DNA of 38,169 bases from Sphingobacteriales bacterium. Lineage in GTDB: Bacteria; Bacteroidota; Bacteroidia; Chitinophagales; JADJOU01. Below, piece after piece: positions 16,760 to 26,493 of the stretch. The notes beneath the pieces were generated by a model that ran no database searches, was not told the DNA's origin, and saw nothing but the letters and a program-made list of their open reading frames with translations. A program made the position numbers and the translations under genes. Location of the stretch: assembly GCA_021297855.1 (NCBI GenBank), contig JAJTHM010000059.1:1-38169 (forward strand), in the 5' to 3' direction. The number at the start of each line of letters is the position of its first letter. Position 1 is the stretch's first letter.

Positions 16760-18052
16760 CTATTGTTTTTGACGTGGATCCATAGCATCGGTGAGTCCTT
16801 CGCCCAAAAGATTAAATACAGTAACAGTAACGAATATCGCAAAACCTGGAATAATTGCTAACCACCAAGCCTTAAAATAACCTCGGGCTGCGGAGAGCAT
16901 ACTACCCCATGTGACATCTTCTGGACGCATACCAATACCTAAAAATGATAAGCTAGACTCTAATAATATAGCACTAGCTACACCAAATGCTATAGCGACT
17001 AAAACACTCGACAATGAGTTGGGCAATGCATGCTTAAATATGGTTCTCATTTCGCTGTATCCCAAGGACTGCGCTGCCTGAATAAACTCTAGGCTTCTCA
17101 CTTTTAATAACTCTGCTCTTGTGTATTTGGCTATTCCTGTCCAACTGGTAAATCCAATGATAACCATGACCATAAGAATATTTGGGCGACTCATAACGGC
17201 CACAATAGATAAGATGAGTAATAAAGTAGGAATAGAAACCTTGACCTCTATCAATCTAGAAATCATGATATCAACTGGCACATTAACTTTCTTTCCAAAA
17301 AATGGAATTCTTTTTAAAAGAACGGCAATGAGATTAAACAGCGCAAAAATTCCAATCAATAATCCTAAACTGATTAGTAGTTGCAAGATGAAACCACCCA
17401 TGCCTTCCGCTAACGCTTTGGACAGAAAATAACTGCGAACCCCAAAGGCGTAATACAAACCAAGGAAAAAACCGATGATACTCAACCAAAATCGACCTCT
17501 ACTCATTTGGAGTCCTTTGTCACCAAAATAACCAGCCAGGGCGCCGAAAAATATACCTATCAATACAGAAATAGACATCGATATAATACCCACCAGCATA
17601 GCCGTTCGAGTACCGTGCACCATTCCTGCCAAGACATCTCTTCCTAAATTATCTGTACCGAGATGATGCCTCCAACGAGAACTTTCTACATCTTGCTCAT
17701 CCATTGGACTTTTGTAATCCTTGTTTTTCAAATCTAGGTTTTGAGGCGAATATGGAATAGGCGTGCGCACAACAAAGTCATACTTCACTTCATTCCAATT
17801 GACATTGGCCAATTCCTGTGGATATTTAGCAATACCCAAGCCAACTCCATAGCTTTTAAAAATAGGGAAATAGCTATTTCCATTAATTCGGCAAAAAAAT
17901 GGCTTATCATTCGCAATAAAATCAGCCATAATACCAATAAAGAAAATGACATATACCATTCTCAATGACCATACTGCTAATCTATTTTTGTTAAATTGTC
18001 TTTTGACAATTCCCCAATAACTCTGATCTATTTTTTGAGGTATCTTACTCAT
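16760..18052 (-). CDS. Peptide-type ABC transporter permease (OppC/DppC family)
   Basis: 430 residues, longer than the usual about 300. The OppC N-terminal helix region (about 10-48) is followed by HLGTDNLGRDVL (about 130-140) and the inner-membrane permease domain. The coupling loop that contacts the ATPase reads AQSLGYSEMRTIFKHALPNS. The extra length is an insertion of about 100 residues with two hydrophobic segments after GYFGDKG, before the VSIPTLLL helix. No ATP-binding subunit is present in the window, so OppD/F-like partners must be encoded elsewhere. It lies 10 bases after the oppB-like gene. Confidence 0.9.
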   Translation of the reverse strand: MSKIPQKIDQSYWGIVKRQFNKNRLAVWSLRMVYVIFFIGIMADFIANDKPFFCRINGNSYFPIFKSYGVGLGIAKYPQELANVNWNEVKYDFVVRTPIPYSPQNLDLKNKDYKSPMDEQDVESSRWRHHLGTDNLGRDVLAGMVHGTRTAMLVGIISMSISVLIGIFFGALAGYFGDKGLQMSRGRFWLSIIGFFLGLYYAFGVRSYFLSKALAEGMGGFILQLLISLGLLIGIFALFNLIAVLLKRIPFFGKKVNVPVDIMISRLIEVKVSIPTLLLILSIVAVMSRPNILMVMVIIGFTSWTGIAKYTRAELLKVRSLEFIQAAQSLGYSEMRTIFKHALPNSLSSVLVAIAFGVASAILLESSLSFLGIGMRPEDVTWGSMLSAARGYFKAWWLAIIPGFAIFVTVTVFNLLGEGLTDAMDPRQKQ

Positions 18053-18062
18053 GCTTATCTAT

Positions 18063-19538
18063 TTATTTTTCAAATGAAATTCTCGGATCGACTACACTAT
18101 ACATTATATCTGCCACTAAATTACCTACCAAGGTCAAGATAGCGCCGAGCATCATAACGGTAAATATCATAGGGAAGTCTCTGGCAGTCAAGGCTTCCAG
18201 CGCCAACTTACCCATGCCTGGTATACTAAATATATACTCGATAATGAAACTACCCGCTATCAAACCTGGGAATATTCCAGAAAAAATAGTGATAATTGGA
18301 ATCAGTGAATTTCTAAAGGCATGTTTCCATACAACTGTTTTCTCATCATTTCCCTTGGCTCGTGCAGTTCTGATATAATCTTGACCTAGCGTATTGAGCA
18401 TTCCTGTTCGCATTTGTCTCGACACATAGGCTATACCGCCATACACTAAACAAAATATAGGTAAGACTAAATGATAGGCTCTTGTGCCTAAAACCTCTAT
18501 AAAGGACATATCATCATCAATTTCCCCAAGACCATAAGTTGGGAATAGATTCAACCCATATTCATCTGTCGTAATAAACGTCACTAGAAGCGTAGCGACC
18601 CAAAAACTCGGCAGGGAGTACATAATGAATAAGAATATTGTTGTAAATCGATCTTTTCTTGTCCCTTTATTCGTGGCACTAAAGACGCCTATTGGAATAG
18701 ATATAGAATAAAAAATAACCAAACTCAATATATTCATTAGAAGTGTCCAAGGAATAGCATCTTTCAATTTACTAGCAATTGGACGGCTATCCAAATAGGA
18801 TTGTCCAAAATCGCCGCGCAAAAAACCTTTTGATTGACCCGGTTTAGCTTCGCCGATAAACCATGGGGCATTGCCTAGCAGCCATCGGTGATATTGATTC
18901 TCCGTCCCATACCAATGGAGAACGGGAATATAATTATTGGCTACAGATTTCTTCTCTTTCATCTCCTGGTATAGCGCATCCAGTTTCTGAGTTTTCATAT
19001 AAACGGTATTCAATCTAGGTTGTCCCTCCGTATTTTTTATTAAACTTTTGATATGATTGGTTATATCCATATCATCACTGGTCATATATAGAAGTTGAAC
19101 TTTTTGTTTGATCTCCTTCATATTTTCAAATATAGTATTGTCAACCACAACATCAAAAAGGCTAAATTCTAGCTCCTTTAGTTGCTTATGATATGCCGAA
19201 ATTTCCTTCCAATTTCCATATTGAGATACTAAGTCTCCCAAGGTTTCCTTATCTGCCTTCTTGACAAATTTGTACATGGTGTCTGGCAGAGCAGAAGATG
19301 CTATGGCGAAATAAAAGGTTGGTAAATTCAAACCGAGATTCTCTGCCTTTTCATAATATGCTTTTTCAGACGCCATCTTTTCTAAAGCCTGACCGGCATC
19401 CCCTCCACTATCTCTATTTCCTAGAGCCAATTTTACGGGATCCCCAGGGGTGATTTTACTCAGTCCAAAGGTGATGAGTGAAATAATGAGTAAGGTGGGG
19501 ATGAAATAAGCTATACGCTTGGCTATATACTTGAACAT
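18063..19538 (-). CDS. Peptide-type ABC transporter permease (OppB/DppB family) with large insertion
   Basis: 491 residues against the usual 305-340. The first membrane helix (about 9-28) and PGDPVKLALG are typical. The segment LGLNLPTFYF (68-77) matches the usual LGLD-P site, but about 130 hydrophilic, helix-prone residues (about 85-215) are then inserted before GDFGQSYLDSRPI. This would form an extra periplasmic domain. The C-terminal half is a normal permease with coupling loop RTARAKGNDEKTVVWKHAFRNS and SFIIEYIFSIPGMGKL. It lies 6 bases after the binding-protein gene. The inserted domain may dock the binding lipoprotein or the wall; that is inference. Confidence 0.9.
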   Translation of the reverse strand: MFKYIAKRIAYFIPTLLIISLITFGLSKITPGDPVKLALGNRDSGGDAGQALEKMASEKAYYEKAENLGLNLPTFYFAIASSALPDTMYKFVKKADKETLGDLVSQYGNWKEISAYHKQLKELEFSLFDVVVDNTIFENMKEIKQKVQLLYMTSDDMDITNHIKSLIKNTEGQPRLNTVYMKTQKLDALYQEMKEKKSVANNYIPVLHWYGTENQYHRWLLGNAPWFIGEAKPGQSKGFLRGDFGQSYLDSRPIASKLKDAIPWTLLMNILSLVIFYSISIPIGVFSATNKGTRKDRFTTIFLFIMYSLPSFWVATLLVTFITTDEYGLNLFPTYGLGEIDDDMSFIEVLGTRAYHLVLPIFCLVYGGIAYVSRQMRTGMLNTLGQDYIRTARAKGNDEKTVVWKHAFRNSLIPIITIFSGIFPGLIAGSFIIEYIFSIPGMGKLALEALTARDFPMIFTVMMLGAILTLVGNLVADIMYSVVDPRISFEK

Positions 19539-19544
19539 ATTATT

Positions 19545-21302
19545 CTATTGAGCTAGTTTAAATTCATTTAAAAGAAAACCTGGGCTTACGAGATTAAACT
19601 CTACGTCATACCGTCTGCTGAGGGCTAATCTATTTTTTGGTGCAAAAAGAAACACGACTGGAAGATCCGCGTGTATCATTTGCTGCAAGGTTATGTACAT
19701 TTGTTTTCGCTTATCTTGATCTAGTTCTTTCCCAATGTCTTCGATGAGTTTATCCGACTCAGGTCCTCCCCATCCAGAGTTATTATCAGCTCCTGGCACA
19801 GCATTCTCGGTATGCCAAGTCTGTCTTGGATCACCAATTCTAGGTGGCACCGCATAACCAGCATAGGTCATTTCAAACTGATGCTTACCTAATTCTTGTA
19901 TAAATACAGACCACTCTTTGGCCTCTATTTGCATACTAATTCCTATTTTGACAAAGTCTTCCTGAATTATGAGAGCTGTATTTTTTCGCTGTTCATTCCC
20001 CGCATTATACTTAAAATTGACTGTGAGAGGAATGCGCTGTCCATCGATTTCTTTATCGCGTATGCCGTCGCCATCGGTATCTATCCAACCCGCTTCGTCC
20101 AATAGCTGATTAGCCAGTTTTAAATCAAATTCATATGGTTTTAATGTCTTGTCATAGGTTTTTTGGCTCGGATGTATAAAACTCTCCGTTAAAAGACTTT
20201 CTCCATTGTTGATAGCTTCATTTATTTTTTTGCGATTGATCGCATGGGTTATGGCCTTTCTGACATTCAAATCCTGAAACTTCTTATTTCTCAGATTGAA
20301 ATATAAGAATGTATAGGCTAGTATATCTTTTTTATCCGTTCTAAACTTATTTTTAAATTCTCTATTTTGATCCAGATCCATAAACTCCTTAGCAGGCATC
20401 CCGTAGAAGATGTCCAAGCCATCATCCTTGAGTGCAGTAAGTGCTGTATTTTGATCATTGATAATCTTAAACTTAATTTTTTTAGGATAAGCCCAGAAAT
20501 GACGGTCATCCTTAAATTGATCCCCCCACCAGTTTTCTTTGCGTTTGATAACCAATTCCTGACCTGTCGTCCAAGATTCTAGGGTATAAGGACCTAGTCC
20601 AGAGATAAATTTAGGATCGCGCTGGTACTTTTCACTATTGAATTCTGTGGCAAAGGCATTGATCTCCCCATTTAATTTCAATTCCTCGATTTTTGAAGGA
20701 TTATTTAAGTCTCGAATGCTGAAATTACGCATAATTTTTTTAGGATCGTAGTTATATTCAGGTATAATGATATACCCAGCAAACTCTTCGATTTTGAAAT
20801 ACTTCTTTTTGGAGTAAACCACATATTTTCTTGGATTCGCAGGATCGATAACCACATCCCCTATCCAATCATAATAAGACTTGAGGTGCTCACAGTGCGT
20901 CTTAGGATTCAGTATAGCTTTAATTGTGAATACATAATCATTCGCCGTTACAGGTTCTCCGTTATCCCATTTAGCTTCTTCTTTGATTTCGTATTCTATT
21001 CGCATACCACCTGCAAACTCACCTTCGGTGATTTCAGAGACAATCCCCAGCTGCTTGGTTAAGAATGGAACCAAATCGTATTCACACTTTAATTCCATAG
21101 AATTGATACCGGCAAAAATCAAACTGTTGACAACTCTAGCGTTATCGCTTTTGAAATTTAAAGGATTGAGCATATCCGGATCAGCCATCTGCCGAACGAC
21201 AAGAGGTCTATCAAGACTCTTTCTATCTTTACAGCCTGCGAAAGTAATCGCAAGAATACCTAGCCATAAAATAACCAGGTTCTTAACATTTCTTCTATTC
21301 AT
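19545..21302 (-). CDS. Peptide-binding lipoprotein of ABC transporter (SBP family 5), first copy
   Basis: 585 residues. The lipoprotein signal peptide ends at FAGC (Cys23), followed by Lys-Asp. The body is a family 5 extracellular solute-binding protein: DPDMLNPLNF near the N-terminus, AKWDNGEPVTANDYVFTI, LLDEAGWIDTDGDGIRD, and a long C-terminal lobe. The family binds oligopeptides, nickel or other small ligands and hands them to OppBC-type permeases. It heads the six-gene run with oppB, oppC, the PASTA gene, the T9SS gene and mltG. It is a close paralogue of the protein at 21439-23193. Confidence 0.92.
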   Translation of the reverse strand: MNRRNVKNLVILWLGILAITFAGCKDRKSLDRPLVVRQMADPDMLNPLNFKSDNARVVNSLIFAGINSMELKCEYDLVPFLTKQLGIVSEITEGEFAGGMRIEYEIKEEAKWDNGEPVTANDYVFTIKAILNPKTHCEHLKSYYDWIGDVVIDPANPRKYVVYSKKKYFKIEEFAGYIIIPEYNYDPKKIMRNFSIRDLNNPSKIEELKLNGEINAFATEFNSEKYQRDPKFISGLGPYTLESWTTGQELVIKRKENWWGDQFKDDRHFWAYPKKIKFKIINDQNTALTALKDDGLDIFYGMPAKEFMDLDQNREFKNKFRTDKKDILAYTFLYFNLRNKKFQDLNVRKAITHAINRKKINEAINNGESLLTESFIHPSQKTYDKTLKPYEFDLKLANQLLDEAGWIDTDGDGIRDKEIDGQRIPLTVNFKYNAGNEQRKNTALIIQEDFVKIGISMQIEAKEWSVFIQELGKHQFEMTYAGYAVPPRIGDPRQTWHTENAVPGADNNSGWGGPESDKLIEDIGKELDQDKRKQMYITLQQMIHADLPVVFLFAPKNRLALSRRYDVEFNLVSPGFLLNEFKLAQ

Positions 21303-21327
21303 GCGTCTATTTTAGGTTTAAGTAAGG

Positions 21328-21335
21328 CAAATTTA
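21328..21335 (-). promoter_or_regulatory. -7 promoter box of the binding-protein/opp/mltG run
   Basis: The minus strand reads TAAATTTG followed by CC, an exact TAnnTTTG match, about 20 nt before the predicted leader end at ATG 21302. The identical ten bases occur upstream of the paralogous gene at 23221-23230. Confidence 0.55.
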
Positions 21336-21383
21336 TCATTTTATTTTAAAAAGGTCCTTATTTTATCCTGTAAAGCCCTACTA

Positions 21384-21420
21384 ATAAAAAATGCCACTGA
21401 ATATCAGTGGCATTTTTTAT
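21384..21420 (-). terminator. Strong intrinsic terminator after the second binding-protein gene
   Basis: A perfect 17-bp stem (21384-21400 with 21404-21420) has a 3-base loop; its core is ATGCCACTGA, flanked by A and T runs. On the minus strand the T run follows the stem. It lies 19 bases after the stop of the gene at 21439-23193 and separates it from the next binding-protein gene, so the paralogues are separate transcription units. Confidence 0.85.
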
Positions 21421-21438
21421 TACAAACTCTAAAATAAA

Positions 21439-23193
21439 CTATTGGATAGCTTTAAACTCGTTTATGGAGAACCCTGGGCTAATAAAATGAGATTCTACTT
21501 CAAACTTTTTACTTATAGCTATTCTATTTATTGGAGCAAATAAAAATATGACTGGTGCATCATTGTGTATCATTTCTTGCAATTGAATATAATAAGTATT
21601 TCTCTTTTCTGCATTAAGTTCTTCTCCTATATCATCAATTAATTTGTCAGATGTAGGATTTCCCCAACCTGGTTTATTGTCACCACCAGGACCAGAATTA
21701 GAAGTGTGCCAAATTTGCTTAGGATCAGATCCTCTAGCTGCTATGGTAAAACTACCATAAGTCATTTCAAATTGCAGTTTATCCAAATCTTGCAAGAAAA
21801 CGGTCCACTCTTTTGCTACTATGTTAAGATTTATTCCGATTTTCTTAAAATCTTCTTGAACAATTAATGCGACATTTTTTCTCTGTTCATTGCCAGCATT
21901 ATATTTAAACTCGATATCTAAAGACACTTTTTTACCCCCAAAGGTTTTATCTCTAATTCCGTCACCATCAGTATCTTTCCAACCAGCTTCATCTAACAAT
22001 TTGGAGGCTAATTCTAAATTAAACTCATAAGGTTTTAAGTTCTTATTATACATTTTTTGACTAGGGTGTAGAAAACTCTCCGTGAATTTAAACTCTCCAA
22101 AATTTACAGTTTCATTTATTTTCTGACGATTAACAGCGTGAGTCAAAGCTTGTCTAAGTTTGACATCCTTAAATTTATCATTTCTTAAATTCATTTGAAG
22201 AAATGTATAAGCAAAGAAATCATTTTTCTCCAATTTAAATTTAGAATTAAAATCAGAATTCTTTTCTAATTCCTTATATTCTTTTGCAGGAATAGCTTCG
22301 TATGCGTCAATTGCTGCGTCTTTTAATGCAGTAATTGCAGTATTTTGATCATTAATTACCTTAAATTTAATACGCTTTGGAAACGCCCAAAACTGTTGTA
22401 AATCTGAGAATTTGTCTCCCCACCAACTATCCTTTCTTACAATAACAATTTCTTGACCAGTTGTCCATGACTCTAATTTATAAGGACCAAAACCAGTAAT
22501 ATATTTAGGGTCGCGTTGATACTTTTCACTATTAAATTCTTCTGCAAATTTTAGGATATCAGCGTTATTCTTTAATGCTTGTCTTTTTTGATCTGTATTG
22601 AAATCTCTAACAGAGAATTTTTTCATTATATTATTAGGATCATAGTTATAGGCAGGTATAACATAATTCCCCGCAAATTCTTCAATTTTAAAATATTTTT
22701 TACTAGCATAAACAGTAAATTTTCGAGGATTCATGCTATCGATAACTACATCTGCTACCCAATGGTAATATGACTTCAAATGTTCACAATTCGTCTTAGG
22801 ATTTAAAATAGTTTTTATTGTAAATGCATAATCATGTCCAGTAATTGGAGTGCCATTATCCCACACTGCTTCTTCTCTTATTTCATAATCTATTCTCATC
22901 CCACCTTTCCATTCACCCTCAGTAATTTCACTTACCTTGCCTAATTCTTTCGTTAGAATTGGTAGAAGATTATAATCCCCTTTTGTTTCCTGTGCATTAA
23001 CACCCATAAACATTAGGTCAGTTATAACTCTAGCATTAGCAGAGCTAGTATTTATTGGATTAAGCATATCCGCATCTCCCATTTCTCTAATAACCAATGT
23101 CCCCCCACCTTTGGCTTTACCTTTGCAGGATACAAATCCTGAAGTCAATGTAATCACAGCAATCAACAAGCTAAAAAGCGTTTTCTTATTCAT
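21439..23193 (-). CDS. Peptide-binding lipoprotein of ABC transporter (SBP family 5), second copy
   Basis: 584 residues with a lipoprotein signal peptide ending at FVSC (Cys23). It is similar to the protein at 19545-21302 along its whole length, sharing DADMLNPIN, NPKTNCEHLKSYY, KKYFKIEEFAG, SEKYQRDPKYI and LLDEAGWKDTDGDGIRDK. The DNA is noticeably richer in A/T-ending codons than its paralogue, as often seen in highly expressed genes of AT-rich genomes. It has its own promoter (23223-23230) and terminator (21384-21420), so it is probably a stand-alone, strongly expressed receptor that feeds the same OppBC permease with a different ligand range. That division of labour is inference. Confidence 0.92.
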   Translation of the reverse strand: MNKKTLFSLLIAVITLTSGFVSCKGKAKGGGTLVIREMGDADMLNPINTSSANARVITDLMFMGVNAQETKGDYNLLPILTKELGKVSEITEGEWKGGMRIDYEIREEAVWDNGTPITGHDYAFTIKTILNPKTNCEHLKSYYHWVADVVIDSMNPRKFTVYASKKYFKIEEFAGNYVIPAYNYDPNNIMKKFSVRDFNTDQKRQALKNNADILKFAEEFNSEKYQRDPKYITGFGPYKLESWTTGQEIVIVRKDSWWGDKFSDLQQFWAFPKRIKFKVINDQNTAITALKDAAIDAYEAIPAKEYKELEKNSDFNSKFKLEKNDFFAYTFLQMNLRNDKFKDVKLRQALTHAVNRQKINETVNFGEFKFTESFLHPSQKMYNKNLKPYEFNLELASKLLDEAGWKDTDGDGIRDKTFGGKKVSLDIEFKYNAGNEQRKNVALIVQEDFKKIGINLNIVAKEWTVFLQDLDKLQFEMTYGSFTIAARGSDPKQIWHTSNSGPGGDNKPGWGNPTSDKLIDDIGEELNAEKRNTYYIQLQEMIHNDAPVIFLFAPINRIAISKKFEVESHFISPGFSINEFKAIQ

Positions 23194-23222
23194 TCTTTTA
23201 AAGTTAATTTTTAAACAAAGGG

Positions 23223-23230
23223 CAAATTTA
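23223..23230 (-). promoter_or_regulatory. -7 promoter box of the second binding-protein gene
   Basis: The minus strand reads TAAATTTG then CC, an exact TAnnTTTG match giving a leader of about 24 nt to ATG 23193. Confidence 0.55.
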
Positions 23231-23344
23231 AACTTTTAGAACCATGTTTTGGTATTTTTTTCTTGCAAAACGAGAGATTCTATAATTTCATACATAGATT
23301 GTTAATTGTGAATAATCTAGCTTAGTGTCCATACTGAAATAGCT

Positions 23345-23352
23345 TTACTTTG
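23345..23352 (+). promoter_or_regulatory. Weak -7-like box before the large TPR gene
   Basis: The plus strand reads TTACTTTG followed by C, one base off TAnnTTTG. It lies about 30 nt before ATG 23383 and supports that start over the TTG at 23350, which overlaps the box itself. Confidence 0.35.
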
Positions 23353-23382
23353 CGTTACCATTTAATCTCAATAGATAGTATT

Positions 23383-26300
23383 ATGCGCATATTACAAAGA
23401 AATTTGCTTGGGTTATTCTTTTTACTGAATTTTAAGTCCGTCATTAGTCAATCCAATTCCATTCATAACGATGTATTGAGAAACTATGAACAAGCCCTCA
23501 TTTTTACTCAGAATCAAGACTATAGACAGGCATATCAGTTCTTTGAACTGGTATCTAATACCTATATCACTGAGAACCAAATAAGTAATATAAATTTTTA
23601 CAAACAAGAAGCGGCCTATTATAAAGCCTACTTAGCGGGCAAGCTCAAGCTTCCTGAGGCAGAGCAAAGTTTGTTAAGGCAATATGACAACACCCATGAT
23701 TCAAGAAAAAATCAACTTGCTTATCATTTAGGAGATTACTATTTCGGCAAGGGAAACTATCCGCAAGCAGAGAAATGGTATGCAAGTGCGACAGAGCAGT
23801 CGCTCAACGAAGAATGGAAAGACGATTATTATTTTAGATATGCTTATACCTTGATGGAAAACAATAAACCCACCAAGGCAGCGAATTACTTTGAAAAAAA
23901 CTTGCTAATCAAGAAATCAAAGTATAAATCTGAAACGGCCTATTATCTCGGGGTCATTTATTTTAATCGCAAAGACTTCGCCCAGGCTGAGAAATTTCTT
24001 CAATCTATCAAAACGCAAGACCAAACGAAAGGAGCCAACTACATTCTAGCACAAATTCAATTTCTCAATAAAAACTATGCGGAGGTCATCAAACTTTTAG
24101 AAAATGATAACACGGCTGGGGAATCTAAAAATCAGCTATTAGGTAAAAGTCATTTCGAACTCGTCAATTATAAATCTGCTGAGGAATACTTACTGAAACA
24201 CTTATTGGCCAATGAAAAAGTAAGCCCTGAAGATATGTATCAATTGGCATTTTCTGAGTATAAAAATGGCAATTTCACCTTCGCTATAGAGCATTTTAAA
24301 GAGCTTCAATTGAGCAATAGTTTTGGTCAATATTCTATGTATGCCTTGGCTGACTGCTATTTGAAAGCCAATGACAAACAAAATGCTTTATTTGCATTTC
24401 AACAGGCTAGCCAACTAAATCAAGACTCCGTCATCAAAGAAGAGAGTCAATTCAATATGGGTAAGTTAAATTATGATCTTAAAAATTACAATCAAGCCAC
24501 AGATAACTTTTTTGATTTCATCACGAATTATCCCAAATCAAAATACCAAAAGGAGGCATGGGATTTATTGACCTTATCACTTTTAAATACGAACAATTAT
24601 CCGCAAGTGATCGGTATCATTGAAAAAAATCCCGCAATCCAAGAGGGCAATGAAGTTCTCTATCAGGAGGTCTGCTATACCCATGCAGTCAATTTAAATA
24701 ACAATGGCGATACAGCCAATGCAATGAAATTTTTACGGAAATCTATCCTAAATAATTTTGATAAGGTTTTAGAGGCTGAGGCTAGATATTTAAGAGCAGA
24801 AATTTTATACAAAGGAGGCCAAATAGAAGAAGCATCTAAAGAATACTACCGTGTATATACGATCCTCATAAATAATAAAATACTTTTTGCGCAAAATGCC
24901 ACCCTATTCAACGTGTTTTACGGTTTGGGCTATTGTCAATATTCGAAGCGAGATTTTGATGCCGCATTGCTGCAGTTTTTAAATAGCTCAAAAAATTATA
25001 TCTATTCACAAAATGCACCCATTTCAAATACTATGCAAGATGTGGATCTGCGAATAGCTGACATTTATTTTATGAATAAAAAGTATGACAAAGCCTATAA
25101 GCAATATTCCAAGATATCTCAACGAAGAGGACAAGGTTATGACTATGCCACTCTTCAAAAAGCCAATATAGACGGAGTAAAAAAGAATTTTAAGGATAAG
25201 ATTACCACGTTGAGCAAACTGATGAGAGAAGTGCCAAACTCCATTTATTACAATGATGCTCACTACCAATTAGGCCTTGCATACGAAGACGACAAAAATT
25301 TTGAAATGGCGATTCAAACCTACAATGAAATCATTTCAAAGTCAAAATCGCAAGAATATATCCCTAAATCCTTAATGCGGCTTGCAACCATATACTACAA
25401 TAATCAAAATCTAAATGAAGCCTTGATTAAATATACTGCTGTCGTCAAAAACTATATTAACTCACCAGAGTCTGACCAAGCTCTAAAAGCGATACGAGAA
25501 ATATATATAAGCCAAGGAAAACCCGAAGATTTTCTCAATTTCACCGCTTCCCTGCCAGATTTCAAGCAATTGGATATAACAGAACAGGATAGTTTACTAT
25601 TCGAATCAGGGGAAGAACTCTATGCCAATCAGAATTATGACAACGCTATCGTTATTTTTAATAAATATCTCGAGAAATTTCCTAAAGGAATCTTCAGTCT
25701 AAAAGCGCATTATTTGAAAGCAGAATGCTATGCGGCCAAAAAGATGTATGCAGAAGCAATTGATGAATATGACTACTTGACCAAAGATAATAATAATCCA
25801 TATTATGAAAGAGCGGTGGTCAAGACTGCTTATTTCAACTACAATAATAGTAAGGATTATTCTAAAGCCAAGACGCTCTATCAAAAACTACAGGCTATTG
25901 CATCTACCTTGCCAAATAAGCAATTAGCCAAAATAGGTTTATTGAAATCTAATTATAGATTGAAGAATTATGCAGAGGTGATTGAAATAGCAAAGCTTAT
26001 AGAAAATGATGAGGGAATCAGTCAAGAAATAAAATCGGAGGCTATCTATTTCAAAGCTATATCACTTTATAATACTCAAAATTATAAGACAGCTATCCCA
26101 CTTTTGGAAGCACTAAGCAAAGATAAAAGCAGTATAAAAGGCGCCGAATGCACTTACTACTTGGCATCTTCGCACCATATGTTGAAGGATTACAAGAAGT
26201 CCAATGAGATTTTATTGAAATCAAAAGATGAATATGGTTCATACGAAGCCTGGGTGGTGCGCTACTTTATACTTATAGGCTATAACTATCACAAATTGAA

Positions 26301-26442
26301 AGATGATTTTCAAGCGAAAGCTACCTTGGAAAGCATTATAAATAACTACCAGGGAGATGAAGAAATACTCAAAGAAGCCCGCGAGCGCCAAGCAGAAATA
26401 AATGCAAGTATTCAATCTAAATCAAAGGTCAAATATAAATAA
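23383..26442 (+). CDS. Large secreted TPR-repeat protein
   Basis: 1019 residues from ATG 23383. A longer frame from TTG 23350 adds 11 residues ahead of the signal peptide and is less likely. The signal peptide (MRILQRNLLGLFFLLNFKSVIS) is followed by an almost continuous array of tetratricopeptide units, for example around KGNYPQAEKWYASA, KDFAQAEKFLQS, KKYDKAYKQYSKIS, QNYDNAIVIFNKYLEKFPKG and KDYKKSNEILLKS. It resembles the YbgF/BamD-type TPR arrays of Bacteroidota envelope proteins and probably acts as a periplasmic scaffold. It leads a plus-strand run with an outer-membrane barrel 51 bases on and an HU/SPOR protein, which suggests an envelope-organising role. No enzymatic motif is visible. 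Confidence 0.85.
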   Translation: MRILQRNLLGLFFLLNFKSVISQSNSIHNDVLRNYEQALIFTQNQDYRQAYQFFELVSNTYITENQISNINFYKQEAAYYKAYLAGKLKLPEAEQSLLRQYDNTHDSRKNQLAYHLGDYYFGKGNYPQAEKWYASATEQSLNEEWKDDYYFRYAYTLMENNKPTKAANYFEKNLLIKKSKYKSETAYYLGVIYFNRKDFAQAEKFLQSIKTQDQTKGANYILAQIQFLNKNYAEVIKLLENDNTAGESKNQLLGKSHFELVNYKSAEEYLLKHLLANEKVSPEDMYQLAFSEYKNGNFTFAIEHFKELQLSNSFGQYSMYALADCYLKANDKQNALFAFQQASQLNQDSVIKEESQFNMGKLNYDLKNYNQATDNFFDFITNYPKSKYQKEAWDLLTLSLLNTNNYPQVIGIIEKNPAIQEGNEVLYQEVCYTHAVNLNNNGDTANAMKFLRKSILNNFDKVLEAEARYLRAEILYKGGQIEEASKEYYRVYTILINNKILFAQNATLFNVFYGLGYCQYSKRDFDAALLQFLNSSKNYIYSQNAPISNTMQDVDLRIADIYFMNKKYDKAYKQYSKISQRRGQGYDYATLQKANIDGVKKNFKDKITTLSKLMREVPNSIYYNDAHYQLGLAYEDDKNFEMAIQTYNEIISKSKSQEYIPKSLMRLATIYYNNQNLNEALIKYTAVVKNYINSPESDQALKAIREIYISQGKPEDFLNFTASLPDFKQLDITEQDSLLFESGEELYANQNYDNAIVIFNKYLEKFPKGIFSLKAHYLKAECYAAKKMYAEAIDEYDYLTKDNNNPYYERAVVKTAYFNYNNSKDYSKAKTLYQKLQAIASTLPNKQLAKIGLLKSNYRLKNYAEVIEIAKLIENDEGISQEIKSEAIYFKAISLYNTQNYKTAIPLLEALSKDKSSIKGAECTYYLASSHHMLKDYKKSNEILLKSKDEYGSYEAWVVRYFILIGYNYHKLKDDFQAKATLESIINNYQGDEEILKEARERQAEINASIQSKSKVKYK

Positions 26443-26493
26443 GTGTATTGAAATTGAAATATTCAAAATAAGAAAAGAGAAAAAAGAAACCGT

